Of a stretch of DNA of 64,000 bases, positions 59,522 through 64,000 are shown piece by piece. This stretch comes from Eleusine coracana subsp. coracana (lineage: Eukaryota > Streptophyta > Magnoliopsida > Poales > Poaceae). The translations under genes and the position numbers were made by a program. Each line of letters opens with the position of its first letter. Position 1 is the first letter of the stretch. Where the stretch lies: NCBI GenBank assembly GCA_032690845.1, contig CM064430.1:5132949-5196948 (forward strand). Reading direction: 5' to 3'. The notes under the pieces are model-generated. The model saw only the letters and a program-made list of their open reading frames with translations. It ran no database searches and had not been told where the DNA came from.

Positions 59522-62500
59522 ATGACGGACAAAATGCCCTCTCAAGAGGAAGACGCCCTCAAGGTGCACTCACAAGCGAGGTCGTCTTCAGACGATGAAG
59601 GATCAAGCGGACATTGGGAAGAACCAGAAGATCCGCATCCTCCATTACCAAAGGAATGTCGATTGGGGAGCCCGGATCCTGATTTCGTGCCTCAAGATGA
59701 GGTATCTTGTCAAAGATAATTCTCTTTTTTGTTCAACTAATTTGTAAACTAAAATTTACTACTTATATCCTAGGGCCCTCGATGAAGTGCCCGTCGGCTA
59801 TTTGCAGCTGAGGCTGTGACAGACGAGGCCCTCGAGCAGCAAGTGGAAGAGGTGCCTGCCTAAGTTGCCACACAGAAAAGCAAGCGCGGTCAGCGCTCCG
59901 CGAACAAGGCAGAGGGCATCTACGAGGTTACTACACTAGACCCCAAAGATGGAGAACCGATTGAACCCGCTGGTGTCAACGCCAAATGGCGAAACCGTTA
60001 CGGCAAAGTCATGAGGGACCATTGCAAAATCACGTGGCAAGATTGGCGCCAAGTCCCGGATGGCAAAAAAAGTGATATGTGGGCTGACATCATGGCAACC
60101 ATCCGGTTCCAGCCAGCAGATCTCGAGAGAGCCAAGAAGGCCACAATGTCCACTCTCAATCACATCTTTCGAGATTACAAGTTCAAGTTCAACTGCCAAT
60201 ACGTCAAGAAAAATCAAACCCCATTCGACAAGCATCGAAATATTAGTCAGCAAGAATGGGATGAGTTTGTTGAGAAGAAGATGAGCAGTGCTTCAAAGGA
60301 GCTCAGTGAAAACATGGTTGAGCGAAACAAGTTCAAGGCACGGTTAGGTCTGGGCGGATATAAAAAGAAGATTCTAATTTGGAGAGAGCAGGAAGCCAAG
60401 CTCCGCGCGGAAGGAAAACCTGATCCATTGCCAAATACCAATGTGCGTACCAGAAACTGGGTGTATGGTCGCTCTGAGTTAACTAAAGAAGGAGAGATCA
60501 TTGTGAAGGATCACGTGACAAGTGAAGTCGTGCAAGCCTTGAAAGGCCCCATTGCGGCGCAGACGGAGGCTGGTCTGTTTACACCGGAGTATCACAAGGA
60601 TGAGCTAGCGAAGGCTATTGGGACCAAAGAACATGGTGGTCGGGTACGAGGAGTGTCATCATCGACAACATGGAAAGAAGGTTTCTCTTAAACATCCTCA
60701 CACCTCTACAAGAAGCATACATTGCATAAGAAAGAGCAAGAAGATAAAGCCAAGGAGGATTGGAGGCGACAACTTCTTATGTTTGCTATCGACAAAGAAA
60801 GCGGTCGTTTGGACCCCAACCTGCAAGCTGCGGTGGATGCCTTCATACGTGGTTCATCCACATCCACGCAGCCATCCGTCTCTATGCAACCATCAGTCTC
60901 CGGTCAACCATCAGTCTCCATACAATAAAAAACGGATGACATCACTGAGAATACTCCTTGCAAGTTGCATGTGCCATTTGGTTACAAGGGCAAGACGATG
61001 AAGGTTGCATTGGGCACGACATTTCTAGGAGAGACACTCCATAACAGGGATATCCCCCCAAGTTACGTGCGTGTCACCGTGTCAGAAATAGTACCTGGCT
61101 ATGAGGACAATGAGATCAAATGCCCGATACCTGAGGCGGGTATAGAAACTCTCCAAGATGCCCTCGGCTCTTTCATTATTTGGAAACGTTGTGAAGTTGT
61201 GTTCTCACCATGAGTTTCTCCACCCCCGTTGTCTGGGCACGGGTCCGTTCATGCGAGCCAGCCAGCCAATACAGGTGGACAGCCGTCTCCTATGTATGCG
61301 GCAGCCTCGGGAAACAAGCCTCAATCTCCTCATGCGGAAGCCGACTCGACTCACAGTCCAATAATCTATAGCGACAACGAGCCTCTTCCGTAGATTGTTC
61401 AGCCTCGGGAAACAATCCAAGTCGAGCCTCCATCAATAGTTGCTGCGGCGGTTCAAGTTCAGGCTCCGGTAATCCAAGTCTAGCCTACGCCAGTCGTCGT
61501 CAAGGCTTCGGTAATCCCAAAGACGATTACCGGTTTTGACAAAGAGCTAAAGGACCCAAAAGCAAGAAATGATGTTGATAAGTACTTGGCTGGATTGAAA
61601 AAACATCTAGCAAGCACCGGTAAGCTCGTCATCGAAGAACAAGATCCTCGGGATAAAGTGTCGTACGACGATCATATTTTGGACAATCCTGTGGACGATG
61701 TGGACTACCCGACATTCAAATTGGGTAAGCCCCTTATATCAAACAACATGTACAAGAACCTGCTGTGGGAAATGAGAAAGTTGCATGACTGGTACATGAT
61801 GGCGTCGAAGGAAGAGGTCACCGCAATCACTTGTAGGATTCGAACTGAGGTGTTCAATGAAGAGGACGATGAACAAACCTTAGGCCTATTTTGGGAGGAT
61901 GTCCACTTAATGTTTTGCCTAGGCAGGATGGACATCACCTTCATCACCTTGTGGTGCATGTAAGTTTCACGTTCAATCTACTTCGAATTTCAAGCACGAT
62001 TCAATATATTACCTTATATCTTTTTTTTGTAGCATGAACTCTTTTTAATCAAAGAAAGAGGGTTGATAGAAAAGATTGGAAGGTGGCCTATGTCAACCCG
62101 AACCGCATCAACCAAAGCAGTATAAACCCAACGGTAAATCCGGATCACTATCCAGATAAGACACCGACAGAGATAGGTGAAATGAAGGCGATCATAAAAA
62201 ATGAAGCAAGGACTCGGGTTATAAATTATTTATGCGAGTGCTTCTTGAAATGGCAAGATAGACAATGCATCTTAGCCCCCTACAACTTCAAGTAAGTTGG
62301 GCCACTACTGCCTTCATCATCTATCATATAATGAAGTTAAATCCAATCATAAGTAACTTGTTGTCAACATTCTTTTAGTGATCATTGGATCTGTTTTATG
62401 ATAATTCCCAAAAATGGGTACCTTCTCGTGCTAGACAGTCTCGACTACGACAAGAAGTTGTACAGCGACATGGTGGAAGTCATAGGTAGGTAACAAATTA

Positions 62501-63191
62501 CTCTAATGATGCTTTTGTCGATCGTTTAGTGCTTACAAGAAATATGTCATAGCGGGAGGGAAATGCCATCCAAGACGGAAAAAGAAGATGTACTTCCGTC
62601 ATAAGTTTTGGGTAAGATTTATATGCATCACATACATATCTTTATCGTAGTATCCATCATATAAAGTGTAACTAACTTGTGTTCTCTACTACATAGTGCT
62701 TTAAGCAACAAAAGGGTAGTGTGCCTTGTGGCTACTACAAGTGTGTGTTCGCATCTAGCTCTTCATCTTACCTAGATCATATCGTTGAGGAGTCTAATGA
62801 AGAGGTAAGTTGATTTTGTTTATGTTCATTTTACTTTACTCGAATAGTGAAGTTTTGAGATCTCATATTAACATACTCTACTCATGTGACACAGAGGGCA
62901 ATAAGAGAAAAGGCACAATGGGCTGCAAAGATGAAGAGGAACACCGAGATCAGAAAGGGTATGATTCCTCAATCACGCGTTCACTTGAGTACAAATGACA
63001 TATATCTAGTTTTAGCTTCTCTCTGTCGTTTTATGTTGAGAGAGGTGATTAGTTCAGAAGGGAAGTGCTTTGACTCAAATAGTGAACTAGCAACAAAACA
63101 TAGGTCCCTTTGTGAGTGGGCTGGTTCAAGAGCATCATATGAGCCTAATGTATCAAAGAAAGATGATGACTATGCATTAGGGTTCATATAA
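59522..63191 (+). pseudogene. CACTA second gene: Transposase_24 region plus Ulp1/C48-type protease
   Basis: Exon 1 is 59522-59701 (MTDKMPSQEEDALK). Exon 2 (59774-61959) holds a Transposase_24-like DNA-binding region (ITWQDWRQVPDGKKSDMWAD near 60030 to about 60600) and the first part of a Ulp1/C48 domain (about 61650-61959). It carries stops TGA 59783, TAA 59861, TAA 60689, TAA 60926, TGA 61211, TAG 61391 and TAG 61481. Later exons fit GT/AG borders in frame: 62033-62291 (its left junction needs one base of correction), 62379-62489, 62530-62611, 62697-62804 and 62895-63191. The catalytic pattern of the C48 family is kept: His in NDHW, Asp in LVLDSLDYD, Gln in FKQQKGS and Cys in VPCGYY. Such proteases cut SUMO-like tags; a role in transposition is not established. 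The nonsense codons make this copy doubtful. Confidence 0.75.
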
Positions 63192-63390
63192 AATATTTTG
63201 TAAGCTCAATTGAACATTTTGATGACAATGTTGTATATATTCTATGATGAGATGTAAATATCTGTGATGAGATTGTAAATACCTGTGATGAAATGTTGTA
63301 AATATCTGTGATGAAATTTGTAAATTTTTGTGTATGCAGAATCTGTGATTTCTGTATATTTGCTAAAATTTTTTTTTGAAAAATAACAAG

Positions 63391-63662
63391 TAGCGGCGGT
63401 TGATGTTGTGAACCGCCGCTACTAATATCCTCTATTAGCGGCGGTTGAAGGTGTCAACCGCCGCTACTGATGGCTAACAATAGCGATGGTTGACATCTTC
63501 AACCGCCGCTACTAATATGTCTGTAGCGGCGGTTTGTATGGGCGACAGACCACCCGCCGCTACAAATGCATATTTGTAGCAGCGTTTGTGTAGCGGTGGG
63601 GTGGCCTGTTCGCCGCTATAGACCCTTTCCAACTGCCGCTACAGTGCTTTGTTGTTGTAGTG
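63391..63662 (+). repeat. CACTA right end with palindromes
   Basis: 31-bp palindromes lie at 63391-63421, 63436-63466 and 63481-63511, and a longer 39-bp one at 63524-63562. Degenerate units continue to the terminus at 63662. They mirror the left end. Confidence 0.85.
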
Positions 63663-64000
63663 CTTGTGAGAGAATATGTTGCTTCTTTGTTCCTTCAAAT
63701 ATTAAGATAGTATAGTAGATAGATACAGTTCAAAGAAACAGTAACATCAAAGCCTAAAATAAAAGCAAAAAAAGTAAAGAAAGCAAGAAACGATGACAAT
63801 TCACTGGTATCGCACCACAATCTGAAACTGATTTTTGGACTCAATACTGTGCCTCTTATTCTCATCCTTTTATTCTCATCCTTCAGCGGCCATGGCGCGC
63901 GGCTCTGCGTGAGCTGAGAGAGACGAGAGTGAGAGGGAGAGGAGCAGTGCAGGGTGAGTGAAACCAGGGGCTGGGCGTCAGTTTTGGAGCCTGATTTCGG
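63663..64000. other. Flank beyond the CACTA element
   Basis: It starts with the CTT duplication. I see AT-rich sequence, a duplicated TTATTCTCATCCTT near 63857-63883, and a purine-rich GAGAG run near 63915-63945. There is no gene I can support within the window. Confidence 0.4.

Larger units (their letters stand above)
46557..63662 (+). mobile_element. CACTA transposon, 17.1 kb, two genes, with nested Reina-like element
   Basis: The left end is CACTACCACAAATAGG at 46557 and the right end GTTGTTGTAGTG at 63662, read as CACTACAACAAC on the other strand. CTT duplications flank it at 46554-46556 and 63663-63665, the 3-bp length of CACTA elements. It carries a TNPD-type transposase gene, a second gene with Transposase_24 and Ulp1/C48 parts, clusters of 31-bp palindromes at both ends and in the middle, and several tandem repeats. 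Without the nested 5.6 kb retroelement and its duplication it is about 11.5 kb. Both genes hold stops, so this copy is not autonomous, though its ends look intact and might still be moved by a related element. Confidence 0.92.

Noticed and set aside
46683..63562. Regularly spaced palindromic repeats that could suggest a CRISPR array
   Set aside because: They are subterminal repeats of a plant CACTA transposon, placed at its ends and before its genes, with no cas genes.
1..64000. tRNA, rRNA or microRNA genes
   Set aside because: No cloverleaf, rRNA core or convincing microRNA precursor was recognised by eye; a tRNA or covariance search would be decisive.

Overview
This window reads as nuclear DNA of a grass, probably a panicoid. 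The reasons are several CACTA transposons, including one with the TTTGCCGAGTGT-type subterminal repeats familiar from maize and sorghum relatives, Tekay/Del-like and Reina-like chromoviruses, Stowaway, Harbinger and hAT miniature elements, and a tandem cluster of a grass-specific gene family that I recognise as DUF1668 (recalled, not searched). There is no bacterial-type operon, rRNA, tRNA or CRISPR array.

Layout. 1-359 is the right end of a CACTA element. 425-5068 looks like an old solo LTR related to the Tekay element further on. 5069-8871 is intergenic with one LINE scrap. From 8872 to 46490 the window holds eight pieces of the DUF1668-like family (A to H): A (minus strand, deleted middle), B (nearly whole, one frameshift), C (decayed), D (first 450 bp only), E (34161-35327, the only intact copy, 388 codons), F (start fused to tail), G (start codon deleted) and H (5' part only). 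The copies share upstream leader sequence, so they arose by tandem duplication. Mobile elements have landed repeatedly in those leaders: a Tekay element exactly in the start codon of E, a LINE before G, a hAT element before F and a Harbinger-like element before H.

19648-34157 is a Tekay-like Ty3 chromovirus with two 3.3-3.5 kb LTRs. Both LTRs are followed by the same AAGAT target duplication and by the start of the same gene. The left one is followed by only about 450 bp of gene (D), then by retroelement leader, a Tekay-type leader ORF and a gag-pol frame, then the right LTR and the whole gene E. This is best explained by a rearrangement between a solo-LTR allele and a full-element allele. 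The element carries eight in-frame stops, all TAG, plus one frameshift.

46557-63662 is a 17.1 kb CACTA transposon with CTT target duplications. It carries a decayed TNPD-type transposase gene (47586-50911) and a second gene joining a Transposase_24-like region to a spliced Ulp1/C48-type cysteine protease (59522-63191). A 5.6 kb Reina-like chromovirus (52422-58036, minus strand, ATATG duplication) is nested in the leader of the second gene. Nine 31-bp palindromes, plus a longer tenth one at the right end, sit in three clusters: left end, middle and right end. The left and middle clusters each lie directly before a TATA-like box, suggesting a shared control unit for the two genes.
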